64,000 bases of DNA from Polyodon spathula. Lineage: Eukaryota; Chordata; Actinopteri; Acipenseriformes; Polyodontidae. The notes below the pieces were generated by a model. It was not told the origin of the DNA, did no database searches, and worked only from the letters and a program-made list of their open reading frames with translations. The stretch is from the NCBI RefSeq assembly GCF_017654505.1, contig NC_054539.1, positions 64,808,256 through 64,872,255 on the forward strand. The letters run 5' to 3'. The position numbers and the translations under genes are program-made. Position 1 is the first letter of the stretch. Each line of letters begins with the position of its first letter. Below are positions 25,765 through 41,088 of this stretch, in pieces.

Positions 25765-26789
25765 TATTATAGCAATAGCACAACTGTAACGGTTGTAGTA
25801 GTGTTAGACATTTACAATTCAGCAAACGGATTAGCCAATCAAATCAATAGAAACGACACATTTACAAAAACACAAAAAAGCTTGCATGAAGGATCGAGAT
25901 ATACAGACAGCAAGTAACCTTACTGCAACCAAGTGGTCTAAAATTGAAGTGCTACTGAAATCAATTACAATGTTATAATTGTAAGTAATTTTTTCAAGAA
26001 TTAAGGAATTATTTTTAAGTTAATTTAACTATGAATGGTTCATTATTTATTAGTAGTAGTAGTGGTTGTAGTACATTGATTTGACAAAGCTGCATGTATG
26101 TGTTTTATACAATAACTTTTACAATTACAGAAATGGTCTGGTCAGCTTTAAAATTTTTCTCAGTTCTGTGCCTTAAGCGTTAACACAGTGTTAACTGCAC
26201 ACTAGGTGGACACTTGTCAGTCAGTCAGTGGAAACTCACAGGTTATCAGTAAAATTTGGTTGTGCAGCAGTTATTTGTATCTTCAGCTTATCTCTTAATC
26301 AACACGCACAAGAGCACAATTTCCTTAAGGCCTTTCAAACTGGGCAGTGCTTTTGTTCATTAAAGATGTTGTCATTCTTTAAAAGTTACTTAAAAATGAC
26401 CTGCTGATAATAAAGTAATGCTTTTGTAATCTACTAATGAATCTTTGTGTTGCCGAGCTTCCTAATGTTGGAATCGTTTACCTACATTTATGTACATATT
26501 TAAGTGGACGACAATTTTGAAAACAATTTTTTAAAAATGGTATTTCTGAATATCTTCCTATATTTATGTATTCATCAGAAATGTGCTGTCCCCATTAAAC
26601 TAACTGAATTGTTGTGTTGTTTATGTACCAGATGGAAAGACAGTCATTTTGTTCATTCTTTCACTGCACGTCTTCACAAATGTAACCCAAGATCGTTCGT
26701 CTTCCTTTGTAACCATGTCTCCTCCTTGGAAACTGCAGTGACAAAACAATTAGCTAGGCCAGATACTGCACAAATGCCCCATCATCATG

Positions 26790-26833
<44 letters not shown>

Positions 26834-29064
26834 ATGACAGAAAAGAAGCATGGGTTAAACAATTACATGATTAATTATGTTTTGCTGTGTTTTAATTGAG
26901 TGATTGTGTCGGCATTCCCTTTTGTTTCTGTGGGTATTAGTTTTAGTTCTTTCTGCCACAGCATTCAAATCCTGTTTTATCCTTTTAGAGGCCCCAGAAT
27001 AACGGCAGATTTGTTTTGACATGCTGGATGGAGGGAGAAAGAGAGAATTAAAGAGATAGAGAGACGTGTCTTTCTGCACATTTCTGTTCATAGTCTGCTA
27101 AGCTGTGCAGGATCCATGCTATGTCTTGCATGCTGAGTTGTGAGATAATATTGCTGGCTGTGCCTTCAACTGTACAGTGGGGACACACTGTAGGGAACTG
27201 AAAATGATGGGACAGCACTGATGGCACAAGTTATGGCAGCCAAATGTCCGTTAACATTAACAAGAAGTAGTATAATGTATGCAGGTACATTAAATAGTCA
27301 AATAAGATCATTGATATTGATTATTAGTATGAAAGCCAAACACACACAGTTTTCAACTAAATCCATTGGCTAATACATGACAGACTTAATCCTTTTACAA
27401 ATAAAAAGAAAATTTAAAAAAAACCAGCCCATTAAGTACAATAAGATTGTTCCATAAACCTTTACTTTATGTAGCCTAACTAAGCATTTAATTTATATGC
27501 AATGATCTATTTACTGAAATTCAGTTGCAAGTTAATAAAAAGCCAATATATAATGTATGCAAGAGGGGGTGTTTGTGTGTATCCACTGCCATTTCAACTG
27601 TGTGCTAATATTCCATGTGAATGTTTAGGATTTTAATTAAGGTGTATTTGCTACAGAACTTTCTTGTGCCTACAAATATTTAAGACATAGAGACCAAGAT
27701 TACACCTATCAGAAGTGTTTCCAGTGGTAGCCAATTACTTTAATTTTGGGCCAAGATGATTAGGAGGAACACGAAACTCGTTGCAAGTGGATTATACAAG
27801 AACAGGGGAAGGAAATGAACTCTAAAGAACATCTTCACTTAATAGTGTTTTCATCCTTTCACATGAACTAAACAAATGCGGTTTTAAATATCACCACTGC
27901 TGCAACAAGGCCCATGCACACCACATTTATAAATAACAAACCACAAATGCACAAGTATTTAAACGGTGCCATTAATTAGATCTGCTGCCGTTAAGATCTA
28001 TTGAACAGACCCCAAGATTTGAGAACGGCTCTGCTGTGACTTAAAAATATCTTGTGAAGGAAATCCTTAACATTGGAATTAAGTGGCTGCTCATACTTGG
28101 AGTGGATTCACATCCCAGAGACATCTGGATGACCACAGTCCACATTCTTGGCTTTGATGACTGGTTTTAAAAAAAAAAAAAAAAAAGCGGCAGAGTGGAT
28201 TTCATCCCATCATTAAAAGATTGGATTTTCCAAGGCTGACCTTTGTTTGCCTCAAGACGAAATAAGAAACTGAACACTACTCGTCAATAACAGACCCGGG
28301 AGCTTTTCATTAAGAGACTGCTTTCACCACATTTCTATGACTTTGCATAAGCTTTCCAACAAAGTTCAGCAAAGAAATGCCTCTAAAAGAAATTGAAGAG
28401 TGGTTCATTTATATGGACTGAGACAAGAACTTCATGAGTGGAAAACATCATTATCCTCAACCAGCCCCACAACAAAATGTGTTATATTTCTTGTGTTCTT
28501 GGTTTGAAGCCCTATTTGTATAAACTAAATGTTGATTCTTGCAGGTGGATAATATACAGATCTACAGGTGTTAGTTATTCCATACATAGTTAACTGGCTG
28601 GAAAGGTTATATTCAGCCAAGAGAAAGCCTGCTTAGATGTTACCTACAGTTGGATCTTGTTCTGTTTAACACATGTTTATACACTGTCAAGTACTTTGAC
28701 ATTGAAACAAGTCTTTCTTTATTGCTGCATTTAACATTTCCCTACACTGTAAAAAAGAAAAAAAAAAAAGTACTACCTTTTGAGCTGAGCAACCCAGACT
28801 TGTGGAAATGAGCAAGCAGGTGTTTATCATGTTGCAGTTCTACTTCAGTTTCAAAGGATTTATTTGATGTAAAAATCTGCAGGTTTTGTCTTTGAAATCA
28901 TGAGGATTTGTTCCATTAAATCCTGCTTTGGTTGATGGTTATAGGGCCAAAGTTTTTGTGATTGCTGTCACACATGCTGTTGTTACCCTTCCATTCATAA
29001 TCTCCAAAAGGAACAATATGAACATGAGAAATAATACATTTATTGAAATAGGTTGGTACTGCAG

Positions 29065-29067
<3 letters not shown>
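25765..29067. other. intronic sequence, nothing recognised apart from (AAT)n
   Basis: Contains (AAT)n at 26790-26830, poly-A at 28169-28186 and a short poly-A at 28754-28768. No transposon ends or coding frame were recognised in the remaining 3 kb. Confidence 0.45.

Positions 29068-29124
<57 letters not shown>
29068..29124. repeat. (TA)n microsatellite
   Basis: Pure TA tract directly abutting the LTR-like repeat at 29125. A second TA tract (29610-29670) follows that repeat. Confidence 0.92.
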
Positions 29125-29127
<3 letters not shown>

Positions 29128-29606
29128 AGCGATCCTGCCACTCACGTAGTTTGTTGCCCCTTTAAAAACAGACCCAATACACAAATGGAGTTTTCTCTGC
29201 GCTTGCACGCACTTTTAATAAACACCAATGAAAAGAAAACAAAACAGAAACAAACACCTAACTCCCTTTGGAGCACTAACTAAACAAATACTGGTCCCTC
29301 ACTGACCACAGGACAGCTAAGCCGTTTACCTGTCACCAAAAACTAACACACAATCCACACAATACCTCTCCTGGATACGACTGCTCTCACTCACACACAG
29401 TCGGGCTCTTCTCAGCAGCCCCTAGCAGTCTGGCTGCTTCTCTTAAATACCCTGCACCTGGCTCTCATTTGCAATTACCACCAGGTGCAGGGGATTAACT
29501 AAACAATAAAACAATTAACACAATTAAAACCCATTAGCCTGTTCACCCAAAAGTGCATATTCACATGTTTTAGCAGGGAGGAATCCCAACCCCCTCCCTG
29601 CTATCT

Positions 29607-29609
<3 letters not shown>
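29125..29609 (-). mobile_element. putative solo LTR (family A), inserted in a (TA)n tract
   Basis: On the minus strand it reads GTAAGATAGCAGGGAGG to GGCAGGATCGCTTAC, with a TATTTAAG box (about 29444-29451) and an ATTAAA polyadenylation variant (about 29214-29219) in LTR order. Copies of the same family occur at 53338-53577 and 54781-55215 in the opposite orientation. Termini are GTAAG...CTTAC within TA repeats, so a target duplication of TA or TATAT cannot be told apart. It could alternatively be a non-autonomous DNA element. Confidence 0.6.

Positions 29610-29670
<61 letters not shown>
29610..29670. repeat. (TA)n microsatellite
   Basis: Pure TA tract. Together with 29068-29124 it looks like one tract split by the LTR-like insertion. 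Confidence 0.92.
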
Positions 29671-29673
<3 letters not shown>

Positions 29674-30606
29674 CCAAAACATTAAAGGAACAAATTATGT
29701 ACTTTGAGGTCAATAGGTATAAAAAGGGAAGCTACAACTAGATTTTAGTTTTTTGGGTTTTTTTTACATTGGAGGGAGATGTCTCTTGAGAAACTATTAG
29801 TAGTGGTTTTGTAGAGCAGCATGGTGTATTCCTTGTTTAAATCTCACAACATAGGAGTTGCTGCTGATCTTAAGGAAGGTAACCCAGTTATTTTATGTAA
29901 ACCTATTTTCTGTAATATTTGCTGTCAGTGAAAGCAATGTCACTGAATCTGTTCAAACTCCAGTGACAACCCTTTGTCATTATAGTGCCCTCATTTCATT
30001 TTTCTGTTGGATTTGCGCAACACTTTTATCACAGCCACAAATGCCCCCAGAGATGCTGTTTAGAATTTAAATTCAACCAGGCCTGCTTTTAATTTGACAC
30101 ATCTGGTGAATTTGCTGACATTGGGAAGAAATCAGCTCACATCCAGATTTACTAGGGCTCTACTACAGTATATAAACAATTCCTCTATTTAAAAGGATAG
30201 TCAGTTCATTAAGTCCTACCCATTTTATAGACTAGAATCTGATAAACAGTACATTGTGTAGCAGTGCTTGGTTCTTTCAGGAATATTTACACTTGGTCAG
30301 CATACAAGCTTCAACTAAGAACATTCGTAAATAAATGATCACTGAAATTATACTCCTGATAATTCAAGTAATGCAATCCATTTTGGTAGATGCCCAAAAG
30401 GAACCTACACCATCAGCAATGTGAAAGTGAAAACATGAACAATAATAAAAAAATGTGTTTCAGTGCATGCTGGATCTCTAACTCCAGGGTGGCCCCTCGT
30501 GGCCAGTGCTTGACCCGCTACAATCGTATTAAGCTGGCAAGGAAGAAAATTTATATTGCCCATTCCTCTTTTAATTTTAGATACAAAGAGCAATCCTTAA
30601 AAAAAT
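29671..30606. other. intronic sequence, nothing recognised
   Basis: No supported gene or element. Confidence 0.45.
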
Positions 30607-33311
<2,705 letters not shown>

Positions 33312-33321
33312 TTGTTATTTG

Positions 33322-33515
33322 TTTGTTTAGTAGACGTCTTTATCCAAGGCGACTTACAGAGACTAGGGTGTGTGATCTATGCATCAGCAGCAGAGTCACT
33401 TACAACAACGTCTCACTCGAGTGACAGGGCACAAGGAGGTTAAGTGACTTGCTCATAGTGAGACAGTGGTTTTGAACCGGGGACCTCCTGGTTTCTTTAA
33501 CCACTGGACCACACA
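33322..33515 (-). repeat. tRNA-derived SINE with L2/V-SINE-type tail
   Basis: On the minus strand it starts with an A-box-like TGGTCCAGTGGTTAAAGAA, then a B box GGTTCAAAACC (33469-33479), and ends with GTAAGTCGCCTTGGATAAAG at about 33336-33355 plus CTACTAAACAAAC. That tail is shared with L2-type LINEs in fish and supports retrotransposition in trans. Flanking TTGTTATTTG (33312-33321) and TTGCTATTTG (33516-33525) are a 9-of-10 target duplication. Confidence 0.88.
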
Positions 33516-33525
33516 TTGCTATTTG

Positions 33526-35035
33526 CCAGTTCATAGCCCAACCAAACATAGTTTCAACAATCAATAATAATTATTAGTCACTCACACCATATGAAGGACA
33601 AGACTTACATAGTACGAGATTGCAGGATCTCATTTTGGTTTTTCCAGATTGCATTGTTGTGGTGTTGTGGGTTTTACCCTAGTAAATCTCTTAATAAACA
33701 AACTGTCCTGTGAAATGTTCCCTTTCGTACGTATTCATTAACCTGTTCACTTCCCTGTGTATGCCCCTGGCATAAACTGGCAAGCAAACTGTGAGAGGAG
33801 GCAGGAAGCAAAGACCTGCTTGGGTGGTTGTGTGCAAAGAATAGATATTGAGATGCTTTTTTTCACATTTTTATGGCAAGACCCCAATAGGAAACAAAAA
33901 TTACTGGTCAAAACTGATTTATGACCAAGAACCTTAAACATTAAATGTAAAAACAGATATCAATCCCCTCAGACTCCTATACTTTTCTGAAAGCACAATT
34001 TGGTTTTTGTATTTGAGGTATTGCACTAGCTGTGATTAACTTTTTAACAGTAATTTCTATTCCTTCATAAAAAAGGTGGCGCTTTTTCTGCCAAATTCTG
34101 AGCAAAACAGAAAATGCACAGAAAACGCAGTACTATACTATCCAGTGGTCCAGTCTGTATTTTACTCACCACTACCCTTCCCACTGACTAAACAAAACAC
34201 ATTGAGTTCAAAGCTTATTGGTGCTACTGCTGTACTTATTGACAATTATGAAAGCTTCATTGAAGTGGTAAGTAAACTATACAAATCAAACACAGTTTCA
34301 GTTTACAGGTGGTGTGTCATAATTATATTTCTCTCTCTTTTGTTTTCAGCGAAGTACATCTATTCCTTCCCTGAAAATAATGTACTGTAATTCATTAATT
34401 CCCATTGCCATTTGAAAAACAGTATCTGTTGTAAATAAAAAATATTTCATTTTTGCAGTTGGACATTGTTGCACTTTTTTGAGACAAAAGGTGGTAAAGC
34501 ATGTGTTACTGTTTAAATCATTACAATGGAGCCCACTGCTGCTTTTATTTCATACACATGTGAGTTGCAACAGCTTCGAATGGAATGGTTGATACATATT
34601 CCGTCATACATACAACACACACCTATATGAATAAATGACAGTATATTCACAGTGTGCATTTGTTAGTATTGCTAACATATATACAGTCCTACATCTCACT
34701 CTTTGGCATACAGTATTGTGGGGGGAAAAAAAAAAACATTGACCCCATTCTAGGTAGATGACCCTTAAACATTAACTGAGCTATGGTATTATTACGGGGA
34801 AAACAGAAGAGAAGGGATCTTGCTTGGTTTTAGTGGATATGCAGTAATCGTTTTGCTGTCAGAAGCACTGGAATTCATTTCTATGGAATACAAAATGTTT
34901 TTCATGGTGATTTAATTTAAAAAGGAGAAGCATCTTTTAAAGACTACACTGGATGGAAATGTAATATGTCAAGTCAGTAATATTTGGAACTGACTCATGT
35001 TTTTTTGTAGTTTACCTAATGGCACTTGTGCAAAT
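33526..35035. other. intronic sequence, nothing recognised
   Basis: No element ends or gene recognised. A G/A-rich run lies at 34718-34738. Confidence 0.45.
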
Positions 35036-36146
35036 AGTGGGGTTCAATTTAGAGACCTAGAGACCGATCTTCGCGCAATCCCCTCGCTAAATTTATGCCT
35101 CGCAAAAAAATAGTGCTTTGGCACAAAATGAGAGATATTCCAAAATGGCACAAAGCAGTTGCGAGACATTGGAATATAGCAGTTTTTTGAGCAATTTACA
35201 AATGTGTTTGTGCCTAACAAAACCATCTGCGCATTCACTACCAATATAGCAACTGCACACAACAGCCAGGCGAGAATGCAGAATGATGGACAGTCACCAT
35301 TAGTAATGGCATTACCCCGACAAGCTGCTAACATGTCGCCAGAATGGATTTTTTTCGTTATGACATTTTTTTTGTAAGAAAAATAATTAATTCTAAATAT
35401 GTGCCTAAAATGTTAATTGTAGCCTACTATGATTTCTCAGTAAATGAACAGTCTCTGTACAGTTAGCAACATCGACATTCAGCAGACTGGACAGCTGCAT
35501 AAAAATAGCCAGAAATTACAGTTAATAGAACTGTTTGTCCCGCCTTAGCTAACTTATCATTGGACTGCTGCATTGAAAGTACAGGTCTTTGATTGGTTGA
35601 TCGTATCACTGGTCTGGCTTTAGGAAAACATTAACGTGCCTTTCACAGCAAGTGCCCTGACGGTGTTTGGCTCTCCGAACTGCAGCTGCTCATCCTACAC
35701 CCGTAATACGCAGCAACCTATGGAATAGCCAAATAAAGCAATGGGCCACAAGATGGTTGTATGACGTATTTATACAATTAATTTACATGTGTGTGGCAAC
35801 ACCCAGCAAAGATAACAGGCAGGACCCCCCTCCTCTTCATCCTTCTCTCAATCTTCATTTCCGTACTTTGATGGTACACGTTGTCCAGAGATTCAGTACA
35901 ATAGTGATAAAACACATAACTGATCCGCCCATTCAGTGTGTTCAACATTGCATCGCAGTTGATGCGAATATCATCAATATCATAACATAAATAACATGAC
36001 ACGGACAAGCAGTTGATCAGAAAACTGTAGAAGCTTATTGCAGTTGTACTGCACATGGTACAAAGGTCTCCATGTAACACTGCTTCTGCCTAGGTCAAGG
36101 AGTTGAGGGAGCTGCAACCACCCCCACCCCCCAATACTTTGTATAG
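35036..36146. other. possible left part of the Harbinger element at 37950-38886
   Basis: GACCGATCTTCGCGCAATCC at about 35061-35080 resembles the GCCCGATCTTCG terminus of the Harbinger copy ending at 58146. The stretch 35070-35340 has the CpG-bearing, GCACAA-rich composition of that family. No transposase domain was found here. The boundary is uncertain. Confidence 0.3.
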
Positions 36147-36151
36147 GTACC

Positions 36152-36867
36152 TGTGGCAAAGTGGTTGGTAAGGGGAACAGGTGTCGCGGTGATGCGGTGC
36201 AGGAGTGATGAACAGACAACAGTGATTCAGTGAATAAGTGCTTTATTGCTCTTTTCCAGGTCTGGCGACCGTCAAAAATAATAAATCCCCGGCAATACAC
36301 AACAATGTGTAAAGCACGGGGATAATGAAAACAAGAGCACAGTCCCGAACAAAAACAACGGTACGGTCACCAGTCCTGGGTGATCGAAAACATGCAGGTG
36401 CTCAGTGCAGTGGTGCTCCGGATAGTGCTCTCCTTTCGACAGCTCTGGAGATGTGCGTTAACTGTCTATTAGTGCGACAAAGACAGACAATTACAGACAG
36501 ACAGAAAATAACACACAGCACGTAAAACACTCTTCACAAATACTCTGAGAGCTCCTCTCTCAGTCCTTCTCTCCTAACGTTAACCCAAACGAAGGAGAAG
36601 ATCAGCGTTACCCTGGCCCCTATATGTAATCCCGCATGATATCGAGATAAACGGTTGCAGCTGCCTTATTACTTGCAGCTGCCTCTCGTTTACCTTTCAA
36701 ATCAATACGGTCTTACAACAGAGTCGCGCTTCCCTCCAGGCTGACCCACTTCCCTGACCCAGAAACGAACTGTCAGGCCAGCCCTTCCAGATACTTCTCC
36801 TCCCGTTCTTTAGCGCCCTCACAGGTCGGGAGGAAGATTCATCACCAGAACTCATCTTTCCGTCACA
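36152..36867 (-). mobile_element. solo LTR, 716 bp, with 5-bp target duplication GTACC
   Basis: The minus strand begins TGTGACGGAAAGATG and ends CCACTTTGCCACA. Identical GTACC flanks lie at 36147-36151 and 36868-36872. A TATA-like ACATATAG (minus, 36620-36627) precedes AATAAA (minus, 36242-36247), followed by a U5-like stretch. No internal coding region is attached. It differs in sequence from the LTR at 5108 but is organised the same way. Confidence 0.88.
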
Positions 36868-36872
36868 GTACC

Positions 36873-37149
36873 CAACTCCCAACTCCAGAGTGAACTGTTA
36901 CTCCGACACTATTTGAGCTAACGTTGCGCAGTTATTGGAACCAGTGCCTCAAAATTATTGCGCAAATATTGGTATATTCAGACGGATTACGGCTTTCGCC
37001 CAATTCAAATTTGATTGCGCTGTGTGCATATTGAATGTCCACCTAGCATCTGCATTTGCATCACGTTTCTAATTACCGATGCATTACCATATGCTAATAG
37101 GACCGTATTAAAGGAACAGAACAGGCATCTCCACAACAAGGAAGGCAGT
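36873..37149. other. intronic or Harbinger-derived sequence, unresolved
   Basis: Contains several TTGCGC motifs (36924, 36959, 37014), in keeping with Harbinger-derived DNA on both sides of the LTR. No coding frame recognised. Confidence 0.25.
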
Positions 37150-37187
37150 ATGAGTGTGGAAACATGAGTACATGTTTCCACACTCAT
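37150..37187. repeat. perfect 17-bp hairpin with 4-base loop
   Basis: The arm ATGAGTGTGGAAACATG (37150-37166) and its exact reverse complement (37171-37187) are separated by AGTA. It is not part of a recognised element terminus and is not followed by a T run. Confidence 0.9.
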
Positions 37188-37279
37188 CTGTAGGGCATGG
37201 GAATATGCTATAAACGTCACATGAACATGTTATATGTTATTATGGAAACAAAAAAGAGTCTTATTGCTTGTATGTTTTT

Positions 37280-37690
37280 GCTGCAAATTTACTATGGTGA
37301 TGCAGTATATAGGTTTGCATCACCATCAACTTTAGGTAAACTGGACTCGCTATATCATGCAGCATTGAGGTACAATACAAATACAAGATTAATCATTGTA
37401 TATTATACGATTTGGTAGGCTGGACTTCTTTGGCTTTCTGCAGGTTGAAGTACTGGTATATTCTGATATATAAAGTTATTCAATGTAAATTACCCTCTTA
37501 TTTAAACGAATACCTTATAACTTTGCATAGCAACCATAGCCTCAGATCTCATTCTTTTTTGTATTGTAAAAAGCCAAATGTGCGTACTGAGGCTGGTAAA
37601 GGATCCTTTGCTTATTATGCCCCATGGTCCTGGAACGAGTTCCAGTCCAAGCTAAAGCAACAGACCCAGATCTTTTTTGCAATTTAAGTG
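37280..37690 (+). pseudogene. non-LTR retrotransposon reverse transcriptase, C-terminal remnant
   Basis: One frame encodes YYGDAVYRFAS, then KLDSLYHAALRYNTNT. A shift at about 37410 continues as VGWTSLAFCRLKYW, YKVIQCKLPSYLNEYL, NHSLRSHSF and GKGSFAYYAPWSWNEFQSKL. This is the region after the RT palm in fish LINEs (the LDxxYHxALRFxT...LPxYL...LRS...FxxxAPxxWN series). The polymerase active site itself is not present, and neither the 5' part nor a 3' tail is seen. One frameshift is visible. Confidence 0.78.
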
Positions 37691-37949
37691 TAAACTGCAT
37701 GATTTCGTGACAGATAATTGTAATTGTTTTAAATAGTTGACAACTTTTGTGTATTTTGTTTTAAATGTGATGTATTGTTTTAAATGTGATTTGCCTGTGT
37801 CTTAATTGTATTTTATTGTGTATTTGTTCTTGTTGTCCGATTATATATATCTATCTCCTGGTATTGACTGCTGATCTACTAAAAAACGTTTTTTTTAAAA
37901 ATAGGAAGATATTGCGTAGTCAGCAACCAGTTTGGGGTCATACAAGTAC

Positions 37950-38528
37950 TAATATATTTCTGCAGTTTTTGCTAAGGCTTTGTTGGGCACACAAGCCGTC
38001 ATAATATATGCATATTGAGGGAGTAGTAGCCCTTGCAGTTCATAAAGGCTGCTGCTTCCACCCATGCAGGTACCCGGATAGCAATATGGGGCAGTCAATT
38101 GCACCTACCACATGCGATAGGTGCACAACCTCATAAAAACCCTACATTATCTCTTCCCTGTTTGCTCTGGTACTGGGGAATTTAATATGTTGCTCAGCAG
38201 GTCGCAGCAACATTGTTATGAACCGGTTGAAGTGGAGGGACACAGCTGACTGGGTGATCCCCACTGTATCACCTGCTACCTTCTGGAAGATCCCGGTAGC
38301 CAGGATACACATACAGACAGACACTACCAATTGCTCAGACGAGGCATGACTGCACAGGTTTGTTCTGGCAAGGTCATCATGCAGCATGTGGCATAGATGA
38401 GTCGAGACGATACCTGGACATGTTTTGCTCATTGCTGAGCTCCTAATATATGTGCCGAGGCCGGTACACCCTTTCAGCATATCTTCACCTATGTCGGGGT
38501 TGCTGTTTCTGGGTGTGGCTTGCATCAT
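37950..38528 (-). pseudogene. PIF/Harbinger (HARBI1-like) transposase remnant
   Basis: The minus-strand frame from 38528 encodes LVVSVCMCILATGIFQ, then a helix-turn-helix (KVAGDTVGITQSAVSLHFNRF) and IKFPSTRANREEIM. A TAG at about 38139 is followed in the same frame by GFYEVVHLSHVVGAIDC, whose Asp (38094-38096) is the first catalytic residue. A frameshift then leads to IRVPAWVEA and NCKGYYSLNMHI, matching the fNRKGYHSxNxQ block. The second Asp and the Glu are not recognisable. The N-terminal leader extends right toward the terminus at 38886. HARBI1-like proteins act with a Myb-like partner, and no partner gene was recognised here. Confidence 0.85.
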
Positions 38529-38589
38529 TCACATCCAAATGTCGACGGACACGCTGCATGCTACCCACGTTTCCCATTGTTGCCTGTTT

Positions 38590-38886
38590 GTAGTCAGTGC
38601 TGTAATGGTGGTGTGTGCGGAGTTAACGCAGTCCTTTTACAATCCTTATTCTGCGCGTGACAAACCTGGTTTTGTGCTTGGTGCATACTTTCGAATATAC
38701 CAGGATCATGCATATTGTCGGCCACTCCCCCCATATTGTGCAATGCATGCATTTTATTTCTGCACAGCGCAGAATGGATGTGATGCACAAAAGGACGTTT
38801 CGAATATGGCAACTTGGCACAACGGCCATTTGTGATGCGCATACCCCTCTGCGCAGTGCGCAAACCTTTCAAAGATTGGGCCCCTA
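38590..38886 (-). mobile_element. Harbinger terminal region (right end of the 37950-38528 element)
   Basis: About 230 bp (38655-38886) is closely similar to 57910-58146. Shared landmarks are GGCCACTCCCCCCATATTG, CTGCACAGCGCAGAATGGAT and CAACTTGGCACAACGGCCAT, and both copies end in GGGCCCC. The outer end at 38886 is therefore a likely terminus. Confidence 0.8.
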
Positions 38887-41088
38887 ATCTGTAGTATGGT
38901 ACATGTGACCAGTATTTGACCTTTACAATACAGCCAAACTATAGCAGCAGAAAAATGGCAAATTAGACACCAGTAGGTGACCATGTTGGTTGAAGGATTT
39001 TAGTCTCCATTTTAAGCAGCAAGTTTATATATAAGCATTAGATAAGACATGCATTGGCAGATTTGTTTTTCTATCCTGTAAAGCCTTATGGAGCAACAAC
39101 TAACACGTTTGAAATCACATAATGATAAGAAATGGATCTAACTAGGCATTTCCCTCGGTAATCTTTTAATCATGTCAGAAATTGCTTCCAAATTAATTTG
39201 AAGTAGTGAACAGTTCAATGTTCTATAATCTATCACCATGGAAACCTTAGCAGGGCCTTCTCTATCCGCTTTTGCAAAGCCTCAACCCTCTGCTGTACAG
39301 GGGATAGACTGTAGTCATGAATTTGTCTTGGAGGTGAAACTATTTCCAAACATTCAAAACTCGCTCTCAAAATCATGGCTTTTTTTCCCCCTACAAATTA
39401 TTATTTTTGTTGCAATTCAATTGAAATAATATATTAACAACATCAAATGAATAGTCTAAGTATTATAATCTAAAAGCTTTCAAAATAAATACATAATTAT
39501 GTATCCATTTATGGATGTCTTTTGTTGTTTAGTTTTTTCTTTCTCATAATTTATAGATACAGAACTCTGTACACTATATAGAATTACTGGCTAGACTGTA
39601 GGAATTCCTAAGTGTTTTTTTTTTACTTCAATACATAAAAATGCTGCCTTTTTTGTGGAAGCTTTGAAATAATGTAGTCAGTGTTTAGCACGAGTCATAG
39701 AGGCTGTGATTTGGAAGGGGTTGATTTTTAATAACATGACTTAAAAAAAAAAAGGCTTGCCTTTCATCTAGAAAATGAATGGTGCAATATTTGTGCCTTG
39801 TGCTAAAGTCTATTCCTTTCCCTCACCGTGGTAGGGGGTAGGGGGTAGGGGGTGGGGGGTGGGGGTATGATACCTTTACTTGGAACACAATATCTATTGA
39901 GGGTGAAGACAAGGTTTGCAGCAAATTTCCAGCCTGCATACAGACAGCCCCCTGGCTCACTGCCAGTGTTTGCAAGCCCCATCTAGCCAACCAGAATTCC
40001 TGTCGGAAATCACCTGACCCTGAGTTCCCAGACAAAGAACATTTTCAGCTTTTGTATTTTTTTTTTATTTTTTTTAAACCAAGCTCCTTTACCCCAAGAG
40101 AGGGGGGTAAAAATAAAATAAAACCCCACGCTGGATTTAAAGTTGCGTGCACCAGGGTTTATGGGTATGTCCATTCTATTATTTGTTTAATAACAGTGAT
40201 ATGTGCTTTTGTGTTTAGCCTGAGTACAGCAAGAGTAGAGAATATGCTGACTTAAGGTATTTCTGGAGAGTTGTTACGGAGCATCTGCTTCAAGCAACTT
40301 AAAGGGAAACCGTCACTTTAAATAAAGAAGGGAAAGCAACAACACAATCAGCAGTATAGGGTACTTTAAATAGAACTGTTCATTCACTGTGGTACTATGT
40401 TTAAAGCAAATGTGTTTTTGTGTAATGCTTTACACTTAAGTATTACAACAAGTATTAATTAATATTTAACTATATTATTACTTGCTTTGTCAGATGCCTT
40501 AATTGTTATTTAGAGATGATTAGTAGTAAGCCAGGGCTTTAGTGAAGTTTGGTTTGTCGTAGACTGACCTTATGGGTTGTTTAAAGGGAGATAAGCTGAA
40601 ACTTGGGTACAGATTACAGTTACTGTAAAAGTTAATTACGTGGGCCTCATGCCTTTAACTTTGGAAGTTTGTCGGCAGAAAAGCTTGCTGCTGACATTCC
40701 AGAATAAATTAAAATGGTATGCTTTTTATTTTCTTTGTGTTTGAAAATGCAATAGTGAAGATGTCTGCCCTCCTCACTCATTTTTTTTAAGCACGATTCT
40801 TGTTTTGGAAAATGTGGTGGGGGCAGTTTTAGAAAAATCAGATTTGAAATAGTGTAAGAGACTTGCACAGAATGATATACTCATGGAAAACTGCATGGCA
40901 GAGTTCTGTGATTTTCTGTGTTTCTTTCTGTGTTTTTTTTTTCTACAGTTTGCAAGCCCCTTCTAGCAAAGCTTTGAAAGGGGCTTTAGGAAACATGGTA
41001 CTGCATTCAATTATTTTCCTTTTTAAAATGTTCACATTTCAAAATGTTTTTAAGATGTTCTCTTTTTTCTTTTTTTTTTGTGTATGGC

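Noticed and set aside
26790..26830. (AAT)n as the tail of an L2 LINE
   Set aside because: The sequence on either side lacks the AAGCGCTTTG or CGTCTGCTAAA motif seen at the genuine tails.
33322..33515. A genuine tRNA gene
   Set aside because: A and B boxes are present, but the sequence does not fold as a tRNA. It continues into a LINE-type tail and has a target duplication, so it is a SINE.
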